Assembly (NCBI GenBank): GCA_027563935.2
Contig: CM050450.1
Span: 32,227,439 to 32,291,438, forward strand
Reading direction: 5' to 3'
DNA from: Costus lasius
Lineage: Eukaryota > Streptophyta > Magnoliopsida > Zingiberales > Costaceae
DNA: 64,000 nucleotides
Shown here: positions 46,412 to 58,842 of the stretch, in pieces
Layout: every line of letters begins with the position of its first letter
Position numbering within the stretch: position 1 is the first letter of the stretch
The notes under the pieces: model-generated
Told to the model about the DNA's origin: nothing
What the model saw: the letters and a program-made list of their open reading frames with translations, nothing else
Database searches by the model: none
Program-made: the position numbers and the translations under genes

Positions 46412-48091
46412 TGTTGGGGTATGCCCTTAAGCCTAATGTTTGAGGCCTTGGGATTGTAACAGTATCATGTAATAAACGTTTATGTTTATAAAGGCATGGT
46501 TATTATTCAGTTAGCTACATTGTCTGCTGCAATATATGTTCTTCTGAATAATGTCTCAAAGCTGTTCAGCTGGGCTGACATGCAGTTAAGTCCTTAGTCG
46601 ATGTATCTTGGTGAACATGAGACAGCCTTGATATGGTTAAGACTAATATGTGTTCTAGTCTTATAGGATGCTTCGAGCATGGAATAAGATGTAGACTCAT
46701 GGGTACATTGGATGTACTGGACAGACCCTACTAGGATATTCAATTGTTTGTCGCAATGTGAATAATCCTTGTATATGACAAGTGGCACATTTCCTCTGAC
46801 TTGAGATCACTTGTGTTTTCTAAATGATGATTGTCATTGTTTTGAGGTAGTTCAATATCATTTGAAACACAATGGTTATAGACTATCTTGGATAATGAGC
46901 TTGAGTCAGGTTAGGGCACTAGTGATAGACATAGGATTGCCGTCTCCTTGTTTAAGGAGTGTGATGTTCTAAAGGGGCCCCCTGGATGAGATGATTGAGA
47001 AAGTGTATGGCCATACCCAGATGACTATGTTCATTTGATCTAATCATGCTCATCATATTGGAGCTACAAGCTTGACACGCTTGTCCAATAAGAACATCCA
47101 GTGGCAAAGGAAGTATGCATGCCTAGTGAGTTGATTCACACTTGTGCTGTTTTTGGGTGTAGTCTTGGAAGACTCATTTCTTTTATATCGGGAGACAGTG
47201 ATGTGTTGCTAGATACCCCTCACTGATCGTGATAACGTGAGTTATCGTTACCGACATTTAAAGGAAACCCTCAGGGTCGCACAATTTGATGATATGGCTT
47301 ACTTAAGTCAGATCGTGTGGACTGAATTGTTTAGGTTCAGTTTAAAGGGATTTAATCTCTGATTGTGAGTGAGATCTGGTCTGATCATGTTTGATTGATT
47401 AGGGCTTGAGATCGGTAAGCTTCGATCGAGAGAATAGATGCTAGATCGGTGAGATCAAGAGCATCAAGAGATGAACGGTCAGATCAGGAGCCTTAGGGTT
47501 TATTTGAGATCTGGACTTGATTGCTTGGCTTGATTGGTTTTAAACCAAACCAAATTGAACCGGCTCATGAAATGAGCGCATGGTTCAAGGTGTGGCGACA
47601 TGTTCACTTGGCGTGAACGTTGGAGCGGTGAGTGGTTGCTATTTTTAGTAACCATGATCTCCAATTGGAGTCACTCACGTTCGAATAGAGTGTTCTCTAT
47701 TCTCGCCTCTCGCTCTCAATATTCCTCTCGACTTCCGTGTGTGTGGCGACGCCTTGAAGGTTGAGGAGGATTCGGCCAAGAGAACGACATCTCATCTTTC
47801 CCTTCCATTCGGCAAGACAACCTTGGAACCTTGCTAGCACAAGGAGCACCAAGGAAGAAGCACATTGTTCATCTTGTGTGCGAGACTTTGGAGAAGAGGC
47901 GTTTGCAACTTTTTCTTCCAAGGCGCCATCTTGAAATGGCTATGGTATGAATCCGTTTCTTCTATTTGCATTCGGGTTATAGTGGTTGATCATATCTCAT
48001 GAAACCGATCTTAAGAAACCCTCTTCCGCTGCTTAAAAGTTTTAATATGCGCCTTACTTAGGGGTTTCGCCCCCTTTATGGGGTTCCTTCA
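46412..48091 (+). repeat. 3' LTR of copia B
   Basis: 1680 bp, nearly identical to 38988-40666. Confidence 0.95.
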
Positions 48092-48096
48092 ATTTC

Positions 48097-49248
48097 TCCC
48101 CATTATACCCTTTTAAGCCAATTCTTCTTCATGAGAACTAATTATTAGGCCTCATTGGATAATGAGCTAGCCCAAACTTCATGGCATGGGTTGATTAAGC
48201 CATTGGATCTAATCCAATGCAACCCTAATCCAAATGTGACCAATCTAGGTCAATTTCGGGTCAACCTGCCAAAAATGAAGTTTGGCTCCAATAACTTTCT
48301 TCCAACTCATCAGGCCCATTGGCGCTGATGAAATCTTCTAAATGGATCCAAGTTATCTAATAACTTGATCCTAAGGCTTCTGAATAAAGCAACGTCAAGA
48401 GTCTATTGCGTGTGACCCCGTAGGATCCATATGACGATGGCAATGATGTAAACATCATAAATAGTGAGGGGTATCTAGCAACACATCACTACTACCCATG
48501 TCATAGGACTTAAGTCATTATGGCAACAACTCCTAACAAGCAACGAGGATTCCTGTTGCATTACAGATCCCTTTGCCTAAGCTGATATCCTGCCATTGGA
48601 TTAGTCTCAAGTTTATTATCCAATGCATTGGTCATGACTCAACAAGTGTGGCCACACTTTCCTGTCATGCACCAATAAGGTGGGGCGCCCCGAGTGGATA
48701 TCATGATTCCAATAAGGAAGGGGCAAATCCTACTATTGGTCATTCATGTCTCTACATGACTTATGACATGCCCAATGACAGTCGTTTTGATCTCCCAGTT
48801 ACGGAGAGACATAAGACTGTATTAAAGCATACCCATCATCAAATCTAGACATGAATACCTCAAGTCTAAGGATAAATGCAAACCTCTTGCATGTGAGATT
48901 GACTTGTTGACTAGACAAGTCAATCCTCACAGTGGATCACTCCAATGCATCCAATGCACCTGTATGTCTGCGTTACTGTGCCCCGCACCTAACCAGCCCA
49001 TACACCAGTCTCACATGTACCAAAGCTGTCCCATATCTGCTAAGGTACCTTGTCTGGGGATAGCTTATGAGAATGGATCCAATCCAAACTCCTGGGACAT
49101 TATTTATGCAACTCAATACATCAACGCAGGTAGAGAAGTCTGCATAATAACAACCATGCCTATATAAAGAGTAATAGTTCTATCAAAGTACATTCAACCA
49201 ATGCCTGACCATGTCCATACATTGGTCTTTAGGGCATATACACCAACA
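48097..49248 (-). repeat. 5' LTR of copia D, right part
   Basis: Resumes D LTR sequence exactly after the B target duplication and matches 31957-33097. Ends GGGCATATACACCAACA, followed by the D target copy ATCTC. Confidence 0.93.
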
Positions 49249-49483
49249 ATCTCATCATCACATCATAGATGAAGGAAGCATGGCTTATAGTAATAACACC
49301 TCAGAAGTTGACGAGAATCCCTTTGAAAGATATTTGAACCATGAAACAGACAGAGGGAAAAGAGATGGAACGTGGCCACAATCGCAGATTACCAATTTAA
49401 GCCCACAAGTCAACTTAAGAAGGCGTGGAGATGAAAAACTTAATATTATTCATTACACCTTGGATCCACCAAAACATCAATAA
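49249..49483 (+). pseudogene. Gypsy E frame after protease, C-terminal tail
   Basis: After the D insertion, the frame of the E protease region continues without a shift for about 75 codons, with a hydrophilic tail (NTSEVDENPFERYLN, LNIIHYTLDPPKHQ), to a TAA at 49481-49483. The post-pol motif follows 30 bp later. No RT, RNase H or integrase is encoded. I do not recognise the tail; it may be a rejoined remnant of the lost pol. Confidence 0.6.
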
Positions 49484-49514
49484 ACTTTGCTATGGTCAAG
49501 CTAAACATCCTAAA

Positions 49515-49541
49515 TAAGTGCTTTTTGGGAGGCAACCCAAA
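49515..49541 (+). other. Conserved post-pol motif of E
   Basis: AAGTGCTTTTTGGGAGGCAA then CCCAAAG, the same motif as in H (21316-21283). In complete Athila/Tat elements it follows the pol stop codon. Confidence 0.7.
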
Positions 49542-50277
49542 GTTTTTGAGTTTTATTAATTTTAGTATTTTTTCAGTTTTAGTTTTAATTTTCTTGGAAT
49601 TTTTGGAGAATTTAAACAGCATGATTTGATGAACTTTTATACATGAAAAATTTTCTAAATATGTTGTTTTACGTGCAGGAATTTTTTAGAAATTTTCTAA
49701 AACTTTTTTCATGAAGAACTGAGTCTTGGCGATATATTCATAGTCATGGTCGTGAGTCACTCATGGGCTGTGAGTTTTCTGTGTACAGGCTAAGTTATAG
49801 AGGTATTCACGGTCGAAGCCATGAACGACTCATAGACTGTGAGTTTTTCGATTTTAAACTTAACGGGTGAAACAAGGGTTTACGCCACACTTGTTAAACG
49901 CCGATTTTCGATGATTCTTTCCACCTTTGGCAATGAAATCCTTCTTCTAACTTTCCTCCACCACTAGCATGTGATTTTTGGTAATCTTTCACCGAATTCT
50001 GATCGAATTTCGTGTAGAAGCACCGCCAGCCCGCCAGAACACCAGTTTCGCCAATTTCTACCCGATTTCGCATGGATTTGTGAGCAGATCTTTCTCTATT
50101 GTTATATTTGGCTTCCATACTTGATTTGTGAAGATTCTAGCATCGATTTGGAGATTGTTTACATAGATTCTTGGATTGATTTTCACAAAACAAAGACGGG
50201 CGATTTTCTGGGTTACTATAGCTTCGCGTTTTTGTTAAAAACTTAGCATATTTGTGTCGGTTTGATTGTGATCTATG
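49542..50277 (+). other. E region between post-pol motif and 3' ORF
   Basis: AT-rich DNA with two degenerate dyad units at about 49720-49850 (TCATGGTCGTGAGTCACTCA, ATTCACGGTCGAAGCCATGA). No supported gene. This is the same layout as 20227-21282 in H. Confidence 0.5.
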
Positions 50278-50643
50278 GCACCGAGGAGATCTGTGAGGAC
50301 TACACCATATGAGGTTGTGAGGAAGATTGGGATTTTTGGACCTTATCCATGCCCCAGGTCTATTATACCCTTAGTGCCTAGATATAGGATGGTACATGGG
50401 GTATACCTGATACATTCGATCGTATACCAAATGCAGAGTTGGAGCCTGAGATTGAGACGCAAACAGCAGAGGCTCCGAGCACATCTGCTGAACCTAGTAC
50501 CTCATAGGCTGCAACTAAGCCAATTAATTCTCCAGAGTTGGAGATCATTTATGAGTGGCCTGCTGATAGTCCAGAGAGCCGTGATCAGAGGATAGCTAGA
50601 CGGTACGCTAGGAAGCAAACTAGTCGATCTACATCTGCCTAAG
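50278..50643 (+). pseudogene. 3' ORF remnant of E
   Basis: Starts MAPRRSVRTTPYEVVRK at 50278, in the same relative place as the 3' ORF of H. After about 30 codons the meaningful frame seems to change; in the shifted frame an acidic, Ser/Thr-rich tail (PEIETQTAEAPSTSAEPSTS) ends in a basic ARRYARKQTSRSTSA before a TAA at 50640-50642. The central domain visible in H is missing, so this looks internally deleted. Confidence 0.45.
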
Positions 50644-50667
50644 GGAGAAGAGTTGCCCCATGATTAT

Positions 50668-51451
50668 TGATGCATTGTATTTACACCACATTTTTACTTG
50701 TATTTTATACTATATTTTAGGCTTAATTGCATAATTTTATGCTAATTTTGGTATTTTTCCTTCACTTGGCACAGAATTTTCACATTTCTTGGTTTTATTG
50801 AAAATGCAGGTAAAAAAGCACAAAAATAATGGATTTCATGAGTTTTAAGGCCATTGCACGATTCCTGAGGAAGATTGCGATTTTCATGGCCTTGGCCGTA
50901 ATTATTAGGTCGGCTGTAAACTTGGCGTTCAAACAGGCGAAATGCGGCTTAGTATAGAAGTCCACAGAAACTTTCACGGGTGAGGCCATGAATCCTTCAC
51001 GATCCATGAAACTTTCTGTGTACAAAGGGCTGTAGGCACAGAAACATTTACGATCTCGGCCGTAAATGCATTACGGGCCGTGAAAACGTCCGCCCCTCCG
51101 AGTTTTTCACTCGATTCGACTCCAAATCAAGCCGGATTTGATCTAAACTCTCCAGAAACGTTCCTTGAAAGGTTCCAGACTGGTTGAAGTATAAAAGATT
51201 GGATTTTTGGAGGGTTCAGGGAGGACTTTTCGGACAAAGACGATCGGCGGCGTCGACTGAGGTGAAATTCCAATTCCCGAGTAGATTCTGGCGAGATTTC
51301 ACGCAAAAGAGAAGGTTGATCAGTTCTTCTTCATCTTCAGATCGAGGGGAAGCTAATTTAACTATTTTCTTAGTGAAGTTCTTGTGATTTCGAGAAGATT
51401 TTTTACTTGTTCATTGTATAAACATGTTGTTTCTTCAGAACATGAGCGAGT
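50668..51451 (+). repeat. E/F shared LTR, left part
   Basis: Starts TGATGCATTGTATTTACACC, with a purine-rich tract AAGGGAGAAGAG 15 bp before it. TATA box TATAAAAG at 51190-51197. Split by copia C after CGAGT (51447-51451). Confidence 0.8.
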
Positions 51452-53111
51452 TGTTGGGGTATGCCCTTAAGGCTAATGTTTGAGGCCTTGGGATTGTAAC
51501 AGTATCATGTATAAACTTTTATGTTTATAAAGGCAATAGTTGTTATTCAGTTTGTTACATTGTCTGCTGCAATAAGTGTGCTTCTGAATAATGTCTCAAA
51601 GCTATTCAGCTTGGCTAACATGCCTTATGTCCTTAGTCGAGATATCTTGGTGAACATGAGACAGCCTTGATATGATTGAGACTAATATGTGTGCTAATCT
51701 TATAGGATGCTTTGAGCGTGGAATAAGATGTAGACTCATGGGTACATTGGATGTACTGGACAGACCCTACTAGGATATTCAATTGCTTGTCACAATGTGA
51801 ATAATCCTTGATTGCAACAAGTGGCACATGTCCTCTGACTTGAGATCACTTGTGTTTCTAAATGATGATTGTCATTGTTTTGAGATAGTTCAATATCATT
51901 TGAAACATAATGGTTATAGACTATCTTGGATAATGATCATGAGTCAGGTTAGGACACTAGTGATAGATATAGGATTGCCGTCTCCTTGTTTAAGGAGTGT
52001 GATGTTCTAAAGGGGCCCCCCTGGATGAGATGATTGAGAAAGTGTATGGCCATACCCAGGTGACTATGTTCATCTGATCTAATCATGCTCATCATATTGG
52101 AGCTACAGGCTTGACACGCTTGTCCAATAAGAACATCCAGTGGCAAAGGAAACATGTATGCCTGGTGAAGTGGATTCACACTTGTGCTGTGGTTTGGGTG
52201 TAGTCTTGGAAGACTCTTTCTTTTATATCGGGAGACAGTGATGTGTTGCTAGATACCCCTCACTGATCGTGATAACGTAAGTTATCGTTACCGACATTTA
52301 AAGGAAACCCTTAGGGTCGCACAATTTGATGATATGGCTTACTTAAGTCAGATCGTGTGGACTGAATTGTTTGAGTTCGGTTTAAAGGGATTTAATCTCT
52401 GATTGTAAGTGAGATCTGGTCTGATCATGTTTGATTGATTAGGGCTTAAGATCGGTAAGCTTAGATCGAGAGAGTTGATGCTAGATCGGTAAGATCAAGA
52501 GTATCAGGAGATGAATGGTCAGATCTTAAGCCTTAGGGGTTTATTATAATCTGGACTAATTGCTTGGTTTATTTGGTTTTTAAACCAAATCAACTTGAAC
52601 CGCTCATTAATTGAGCGCATGGTTCAAAGGGGGCATGTTGCGATTCATTCACTTGGCGTGAATGAGAGAACGTGGGGTGTGGTTTCTAATTTTAGAAACC
52701 ATGATCTCAAAAGAGACCACGCTTCTTGTTCGAAGATAGAAGCCCTATTCTCGCCGCTCGCCTATCTCTCTGGACGACATTTCTCTCGTGGTGAAGGAGA
52801 CTCACAACTTGGAGGAAATTCGGCCAAGCACCTCATCCCTTACACGACAAGGTCACTTGGAGATCCTTGCTAGCACAAGGAGCGTCCAAGGAGCAAGCCG
52901 TTGATCATCTTGTGTGCGGCGCTTTGGAGGAGAGCCCTGTCGCCATCTTCTTCCTAGACGCCAATCGAACCAATGGCAATGGTATGAATCCATACTCGAA
53001 CAAGTTGATCATATATTTGCGAAAGATCTATTGAAACCCATGCTTCCGCTTGCAAAATTTTTATGCGCCACCTATCTGGGTTTCGCCCCCTAGTTACAGG
53101 GGAACCTTTCA
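51452..53111 (+). repeat. 5' LTR of copia C
   Basis: 1660 bp, TGTTGGGGTATGCCC to GGGGAACCTTTCA. Confidence 0.95.
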
Positions 53112-53113
53112 AT

Positions 53114-53125
53114 TGGTATCAGAGC
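53114..53125 (+). other. Primer binding site of copia C (tRNA-iMet)
   Basis: TGGTATCAGAGC, two bases after the LTR. Confidence 0.95.
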
Positions 53126-54401
53126 CAAAAGGTTATCGTTTAAATCATATGATTGCTTGAAGATAATGTGTGATCCATGTTTATGCTTATGCTTAGATCT
53201 AAGTTTTATTACATGCGAAAGTTTATGCTAGTTCATCATGCGAATATACATGTATGATGTTTGTTACTTCTTGGCGCATGTTGTTCTTTTGTCAAAGAAA
53301 AATTTAACTTACGCGCCTATCATTAGACTAAGCGCCTGCTATAAACCCTTAGACGGGTTGATGGGGTTGAAGTCATCCTCTAGGTTAGATCCAATAGTCT
53401 GATCAGACCATCTGACAGCCTAGATGGGTCGACCAGATGGCACCCATGCGCAAGCATGAGGTGGCTATAGGTCGACTGCATCACAGGCGTGTAGCGAGGT
53501 CTGGTTGAGACAACTGGTGAACGCACATGAGTTAGGCCCGGGTTCACACCCGCTTGCCAGAACCCATGATGGTTGTTCAGCCCTTGACGCATGCATAGTT
53601 GACCACTGGGTCGACTCAAGTCAGTTAGGACTTGGTGCATGCAAGGGCAGTGGATCTGACTAGACATGATGAGTGGATCCCTATCAATGGACCGTTGTAA
53701 GGTTGTAGGGCACATAAGAAAAGTAAAATTGATAACAAAGGGTTTTCAAAATTTTATTTTCTTATTAATGGATCACATGTTGATTGAATACCATATGCCT
53801 GTTTATTTACTCTTATGTGGGCTGCCCGATTAATGTGTGCTGTGCTGGGGCTTGCGTGCCTGGAATTAACTTGTAAATTAATTTTTTATTGTGATCTGCG
53901 AATCACATGTTATTTAATTTATAAAGTGTAATTGACTTGCGTGTCAATCTTGTCTAGATAGATTAATTTGTAATTTGATCAGACAAGAGCACACAGCACA
54001 CTTGGCAGAGGCGCTTGCAGCAGTGGCTTGACCAGGTGGGAGGTCCAGGGTTCGACCCTAGGATAGGCGCATTATACCTGGTGGGCGCACCTGAGCTGCA
54101 GTGGGCGCTTGGGCCCTGGTTTGGGCCAGATGAGGAGCAAAAGCCCCATGAAGAAAAGCAAGTGAAGACTTAAGTTAGGTTAAGGTCTTACTTAGGCTTA
54201 ATGGGCTTTTACCACATAAGATCAGCATGCTTTCTATTTATTGTTTATATATTTAGAATTGCATGATTTATTTATCTTCTGCTATCACCATAGGAATTGC
54301 ATGATAGTTGAGAAGATAAAAGACCGTTAAAATCCAACGTTAAATATCAAGCTCGTAAGCCTTCTGACGCGAAACCTCACTGTTCTGACTATCGTTGGAG
54401 C

Positions 54402-54427
54402 CGTGTTGTACCCACTCAGTGGGCACG
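54402..54427 (+). other. Leader bulged hairpin 1, copia C
   Basis: Identical layout to B 41969-41994: CGTG, TTGTA, CCCAC, TCA, GTGGG, CACG. Confidence 0.55.
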
Positions 54428-54605
54428 TCCATCTATCTTCAGACGGTGCGGGATTACACCTGCGTGTTACAGGGAAGGGATTTATCGCTTCTCGTTGCTC
54501 AGCATAGCACGTGGTGGTCCAGGGAGTAGGTCAGGTCCGCTTGACCATGTAGGCTACATATGGGGCATATGTTAGCTATATGGAGGCAGCCATCTGTGGG
54601 ATCAG

Positions 54606-54639
54606 AGACTGTGTTGTACCAACTCAGTTGGCACAGTCT
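54606..54639 (+). other. Leader bulged hairpin 2, copia C
   Basis: Identical layout to B 42174-42207: AGACTGTG, TTGTA, CCAAC, TCA, GTTGG, CACAGTCT. Confidence 0.6.
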
Positions 54640-54940
54640 GCTGGATTGCCCAGATGAAGGGGAATCGCACGGGTTGGCGATTGGCAGGGACTGCCTACCA
54701 GAAATTAGTGCTTGAACTCTCTGTGCATCTTATCTCGCCTGAGCGGGACGCGGAGACCAAGTATGAAATCTGGATCCCATCTCACTAAAAGAGTGTTACT
54801 CTTTCGGACTGTTTTCATGGATTTTTCAGTCAGATAAAATAGTGAGAGAAGAATCTTTCTTAAGTCCTGGATTGATTCTATACATTGATACTGACCTTGC
54901 TGTTCTTGCATTGTTGTAGATTCCTGCAGCAACGAACACT

Positions 54941-57900
54941 ATGAACTTCAATGTGCGATCCCTACTAGAAAGGGAGAAGTTTGCTGGGCCAAACTTCTCA
55001 GACTGGTTCGGACACCTTAAGATTGTTCTTAAGGCAGAGAGGAAACTGTATGTCCTCGAGACGGCGATACCGCCTCAACCCGCTCCGAACGCCGCAAGGG
55101 CGGTTCGGGAAGCCTATGAAAAGCATGTCAATGATAGCATTGATGTCGCTTGCCTGATGCTAGCGTCTATGACGCCACCGCTGCAGCGTCAGCATGAGGA
55201 TATGTCGGCTATAGAAATTATAGCAAACCTCAAGATGCTGTATGCTGCACAGGCGAGGACTGAGCGCTACAATTTGACTAAGCTGTTCTTTCAGAGCAAA
55301 CTGGCTGAAGGGAGTCCAGTGGGAGCTCACGTGCTCAAGATGATTGGGCACAAGGAGGCTCTAGAGAAACTGGGACACACCATCAATCAGGAGCTTGCTG
55401 TAGACATTATTCTGCAGTCTCTCCCGCCTTCTTTCGATGCGTTCATTATTAACTTTAATATGAACAAAATCGATTGTACTCCGGCAGAGTTGCTGAATAT
55501 GCTCTTGACTACAGAGGAGACTCTAAAGGGAAAGCCTTCAACCTCTGTCTTGATGTTTCCTTCAAGGAACAAGAAGAAGGGGAAGAAGGGAAAAGCCCCA
55601 GTCAAGAACTACAACAAGGCTCTGAAGCAAAAGGTTAAGCAGTCGAAGGAATACAGATGTTTCCATTGTGGCCAGTTGGGTCACTGGAAAAAGGACTGTA
55701 AAGCGCTCCAAGGAGACAAGAAGGGAAGCATCGCTTCTGGCTCAGGTATATATGTGACTGAGGTCATGTTTTCTTCTTCTATTTCATGGGTGTTAGACAC
55801 TGCATGTGGAGTTCACATTTGTTCAAATGTACAGGAACTCAGGAGAAGAAGACAGGTGGGACAGCATGAGGTGGACCTACGAGTTGGAAACGGGGCACGG
55901 GTTGCTGCTGTTGCTGTAGGAGACTATTTCATCTCTTTACCATCTGGACTTGTATTGGAACTAGACAATTGTTACTTTGTTCCCAGCATTACTAAAAATA
56001 CTATCTCCATTCCTGCTCTTGTCAGGAAGGGGTTTTCCTTTGAATGCAATATTTCAAAGTGTGTTCTTTCTTTAGATAATATTGTTTATGCTACTGGTTC
56101 AATTAACAATGGGTTATTTATGTTGGACATGGAATATTCTATACAAAATATTGATAATAAGAAAGCCAAGTATGCTGATGACAGCACCTTGCTATGGCAT
56201 AGTCGTTTAGGCCATATTAACAAGAAACGCATTAAGCGGTTGCATGAACATGGACTGCTGGGATCATTCTCCTATGAGGAGATTGATACATGCAAAGCTT
56301 GTTTAATAGGCAAAATGACGAAGTCTCCTTTTCCTAATAAAGGTCAAAGGGCTTCAGGTTTACTTGACCTTATACACAGTGATGTGTGTGGGCCTTTTAG
56401 TAAACATGCCAGAGGTGGCTATCAGTACTTCATTACCTTCACTGATGATTTCAGTAGATATGGGTATGTCTATCTTATGAGACATAAAAGTGAATCTTTT
56501 GACAAGTTCAAAGAGTTCAAAAATGAAGTACAGAATCAGCTAGGCCGAAATATCAAGGCACTTCGTTCTGATCGAGGTGGTGAATACCTAAGTCGAGAGT
56601 TTACTGACTATCTGAAGGAGTGTGGGATTATCTCACAGCTCACTCCGCCAGGAACACCGCAATGGAATGGTGTGTCCGAGAGGAGAAATAGAACGTTACT
56701 TGATATGGTTCGTTCTATGATGAGTCAGGCTACTCTACCTTACTCCTTTTGGGGATTTGCACTGGAGACAGCTGCAAAGGTACTAAACCGAGTGCCATCC
56801 AAGGTAGTTTCAAAGACCCCATATGAATTATGGTATGGGAAATAGCCTAGCTTGACATTTATCAGGATCTGGGGCTGCGAGGCTTATGTCAAAAAGCTCG
56901 CCTCTAGAAAACTAGAGAGCAGATCTGAGAAATGTATCTTTGTCGGTTACCCTAAGGAAACTAAGGGTTATTATTTCTACGATCCCAAAGAGAACAAGGT
57001 GTTTGTTGCTCGGACGGCCATATTTCTTGAGAAGGAGTTTCTTCTGCAAGAGGCCAGTGGGAGAGAAATAAAGCTGGATGAGAATCCAGAGGAAGGACAA
57101 AGTGGTCAAGCACAGTTGGATGAGCCTGAGCCAGTAGAACAGGTTACTGTACAACCTGAGGCTCAGATATCACGGGAACCGCGAAGATCGGGAAGGATCC
57201 GTCGACAGCCTGAGCGCTATGACGGAGTCTACATCATTGATAATGATGAACCCCTTACTTATGCGGATGCGGTCAGTGGACCGGACTCAGCTAGATGGCT
57301 TGAAGCTATGCGAGCCGAGATGGACTCCATGTCAGATAACCAAGTCTGGGATTTGGTTGATCCGCCTCCGGGAGTAATCCCTGTAGGCTGTAAATGGATC
57401 TTCAAGAAGAAGATTGACATGGATGGTAACGTGGTTACCTATAAAGGCAGGCTAGTTGCGAAAGGTTTCAAACAAATCTACGGGATAGATTATGATGAAA
57501 CTTTCTCACCTGTAGCTATGTTTAAGTCTATTCGGATTCTTTTCGCGATAGCTGCATATTATGATTATGAGATCTGGCAAATGGATGTGAAGACTGCTTT
57601 CCTTAATGGAAATTTGCAGGAGGATGTGTATATGACACAACCTGAAGGTTTCACTAATCCATCAGATCGTCATAAAATATGCAAGTTAAAGAAGTCTATT
57701 TATGGACTTAAACAAGCATCGAGAAGCTGGAATATTCGTTTTGATGAATCAATCTCTGAATTTGGTTTCATCAAGAACGAGGATGACCCGTGTGTATATA
57801 AGAGGTTTAGTGGGAGCGTGATTACTTTCCTAGTCCTCTACGTCGATGATATCTTGATCATTGGAAACGATATTCCTGAAATGCATGCGGTTAAAGCATG

Positions 57901-58822
57901 GTTAAGAAAATGTTTCCAGATGAAAGATTTAGGAGAAGCAGCCTATGTATTAGGTGTGAAGATCTACAGGGATAGATCTAAGAGGCTTCTCCGTCTGTGC
58001 CAGAGTACTTACATCGATAAAGTCCTGGAGAGATTTCATTTAGAGAATTCTAAAAGAGGATATCTTCCAGTCAGACATGGTCTGAATCTTTCGAAGAGTC
58101 AGTGTCCACAAACACAGACTGAGAAAGATGAAATGGACAATACGCCTTATGCTTCGGCTATTGGATCCATTATGTATGCGATGTTGTGTACTCGCCCAGA
58201 CGTCGCTTACGGGTTAAGCGTGACCAGTCGGTTCCAAAGTAATCCAGGTATGGCGCACTACATTGCAGTCAAGAACATTTTAAAATATCTTCGGAGGACC
58301 AAAGATATGTTCTTGGTGTATGGTGGTCAGGAAGAACTCAGTATAGAAGGATATACTGACGCTTCGTTCCAGTCTGACCAGGATGATTTCCGATCGCAAT
58401 CAGGCTATGTTTTTAGCTTGAATGGAGGAGCAGTGGTGTGGAAAAGTTTCAAACAGTCAATCGTTGCTGATTCCACAACAGAAGCCGAGTATGTTGCACC
58501 CTCGGAAGCATCCAAGGAGGCAGTGTGGATTCGTAAGTTCGTTCAAGAACTTGGTGTTGTTCCTTCGAGTGCAGATCCTTTGGTTATCTTCTGTGATAAC
58601 ACTGGAGCAATTGCACAAGCAAAGGAACCACGGTCGCACCAGAAGTCCAAGCACATACAGAGACGGTTACACTTGATCAGGGAGATCATTGATCGTGGCG
58701 AGATCAAAGTCTGCAAGGTTCATACAGATGACAATCTGGCTGACCCGCTTACAAAGCCTCTGGCGCAGCAGAAGCATGAGAAGCACTGTAATAATATGGG
58801 TTTGAGATTTCTCAACCATTAG
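54941..58822 (+). pseudogene. Copia Gag-Pol of C, one nonsense codon
   Basis: A 1294-codon frame (stop included) interrupted only by TAG at codon 635 (56843-56845), where A has CAG in the integrase C-terminal region (YGKQPSLTF). Before it: Gag, zinc knuckle CFHCGQLGHWKKDC (residues 240-253), protease WVLDTACGVHIC (Asp286), GAG-pre-integrase and the integrase D,D,E set (Asp481, Asp544, Glu580). After it: RT with MDVKTAFLNG and YVDD (967-970), RNase H and LADPLTKPL. One other oddity is VAPSEAS in RNase H, where A and B have VAASEAS. Without stop readthrough, only Gag, protease and most of integrase could be made. Confidence 0.94.
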
Positions 58823-58831
58823 ATTAAGTGC

Positions 58832-58842
58832 AAGTGGGAGAT
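58832..58842 (+). other. Polypurine tract of copia C
   Basis: AAGTGGGAGAT immediately before the 3' LTR. Confidence 0.9.

Larger units (their letters stand above)
38988..48091 (+). mobile_element. Ty1/copia element B, full length, ORF broken (TSD ATTTC)
   Basis: 9104 bp, same family as A and C. LTRs 38988-40666 and 46412-48091 differ by about three substitutions and one base indel by eye, the most similar pair here. Perfect ATTTC copies at 38983-38987 and 48092-48096. Inserted in the 5' LTR of D. Confidence 0.96.
30866..49248 (-). mobile_element. Copia element D, defective, carrying copia B (TSD ATCTC)
   Basis: A minus-strand copia element: 3' LTR 30866-33097, polypurine tract, decayed pol and gag, leader, tRNA-iMet primer site 37880-37891, and 5' LTR 37893-49248 interrupted by B (38988-48091). 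Perfect 5-bp duplications ATCTC at 30861-30865 and 49249-49253. The LTRs (2232 and about 2247 bp without B) differ at roughly 25 places plus a 15-bp indel by eye, about 1 percent. The interior has stops and frameshifts throughout. Confidence 0.93.
53126..54940 (+). other. Leader of copia C
   Basis: About 1.8 kb. Contains the CCAGGGTTCGACCCTAG module (54045-54061) and bulged hairpins at 54402-54427 and 54606-54639. A possible splice acceptor TTGTTGTAG ends at 54919. Bases 54114-54940 are absent from A. Confidence 0.65.
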
